DNA of 57,812 nucleotides from Bacillus sp. RO1 (GTDB lineage: Bacteria > Bacillota > Bacilli > Bacillales > Bacillaceae_I), in assembly GCF_012524115.1 (NCBI RefSeq), contig NZ_JAAZWB010000091.1, forward strand, positions 1 through 57,812, read 5' to 3'. The notes beneath the pieces were generated by a model. The model was not told the DNA's origin. It made no database searches and saw only the letters and a program-made list of their open reading frames with translations. Below, piece after piece: positions 57,688-57,812 of this stretch. The position numbers were made by a program, and so were the translations under genes. Position 1 is the first letter of the stretch, and each line of letters begins with the position of its first letter.

Positions 57688-57711
57688 TGATCTTTGAAAA
57701 CTAAACAAAAC
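57688..57711 (+). promoter_or_regulatory. rrn leader antitermination region
   Basis: TGATCTTTGAAAACTAAAC is the conserved boxA-like leader word of Bacillus rRNA operons. A hairpin GAGC AAAA GCTC follows at about 57782-57793. Confidence 0.65.
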
Positions 57712-57799
57712 AACAGCGTCATAACGTCGGTTCTACGGAATACGACAAAATGATTTTAAGTAACACAAGCTAGCAAATTTTGAGCAAAAGCTCAGACTC

Positions 57800-57812
57800 T
57801 TTATTGGAGAGT
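57800..57812 (+). rRNA. rrs: 16S rRNA, first bases
   Basis: TTTATTGGAGAGT is the mature 5' end of Bacillus 16S rRNA (TTTATYGGAGAGTTTGATCC); the rest is outside the window. Confidence 0.85.

Overview
The window is a low-GC Firmicute chromosome segment from an endospore-forming Bacillaceae. Gene order follows the Bacillus subtilis 168 stretch from the end of one rRNA operon (5S 3' end at 1-71) to the start of the next (16S 5' end at about 57800), through csfB, tmk, holB, abrB, metS, ksgA, purR, spoVG, glmU, prs, ctc, pth, mfd, spoVT, divIC, spoIIE, tilS, hprT, ftsH, cysK, the pab/fol operon and lysS. Nearly all genes are on the + strand; abrB and a tRNA-Met/tRNA-Glu pair are on the - strand. 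Compared with my memory of B. subtilis, xpaC and yaaN (between csfB and yaaO) and yazA (between yabB and rsmI) are absent.

Layout. 0.5-8 kb: the sigma-G inhibitor gene csfB/gin, then yaaO-tmk, darA, and yaaR-holB-ricT-yabA-yabB-rsmI (replication, RNA maturation, tRNA/rRNA methylation). 8-16 kb: divergent abrB and metS separated by Spo0A boxes, then yabD, yabE, rnmV-rsmA. 16-25 kb: yabG, veg, sspF, ispE, purR-ridA, spoVG, glmU, prs, ctc, pth. 25-36 kb: fin, mfd, spoVT, yabM, yabN, rqcP-yabP-yabQ-divIC, yabR. 36-46 kb: tRNAs, spoIIE, an unrecognised small gene, yabS, yabT, tilS-hprT, ftsH. 46-57 kb: coaX-hslO-yacD, cysK, pabBAC-folPBK-yazB-dusB, lysS, rrn promoters.

Many sigma-factor signatures can be read directly: sigma-A (yabE, veg, glmU, yabR, the tRNA pair, abrB, rrn), sigma-H (spoVG), sigma-B (ctc), sigma-F (csfB, fin), sigma-K (yabG), a sigma-G candidate (spoVT), and Spo0A boxes at abrB and spoIIE. 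The region therefore couples housekeeping information processing to the sporulation cascade: Spo0A relieves AbrB repression and drives spoIIE; SpoIIE activates sigma-F; sigma-F makes Fin and Gin; later genes (SpoVT, SspF, YabG) act in the forespore or coat.

The least ordinary material lies between genes. A GC-rich repeat of about 127 bp with terminal inverted repeats occurs about 12 times, and its predicted stems show compensatory changes between copies, so I read it as a dispersed structured RNA/DNA element. One copy lies inside a 217-bp MITE-like insertion with an 8-bp target duplication, which itself interrupts an older copy of the same family. A second composite locus type, 20-bp ATGGATAAA tandem repeats followed by a GCTGCCACA terminator, is present twice (15.56 and 36.09 kb). 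An unrelated 21-bp repeat sits between spoVG and glmU. A small basic gene of unknown function is packed against spoIIE, and folB appears to lack a canonical start codon at its conserved start.
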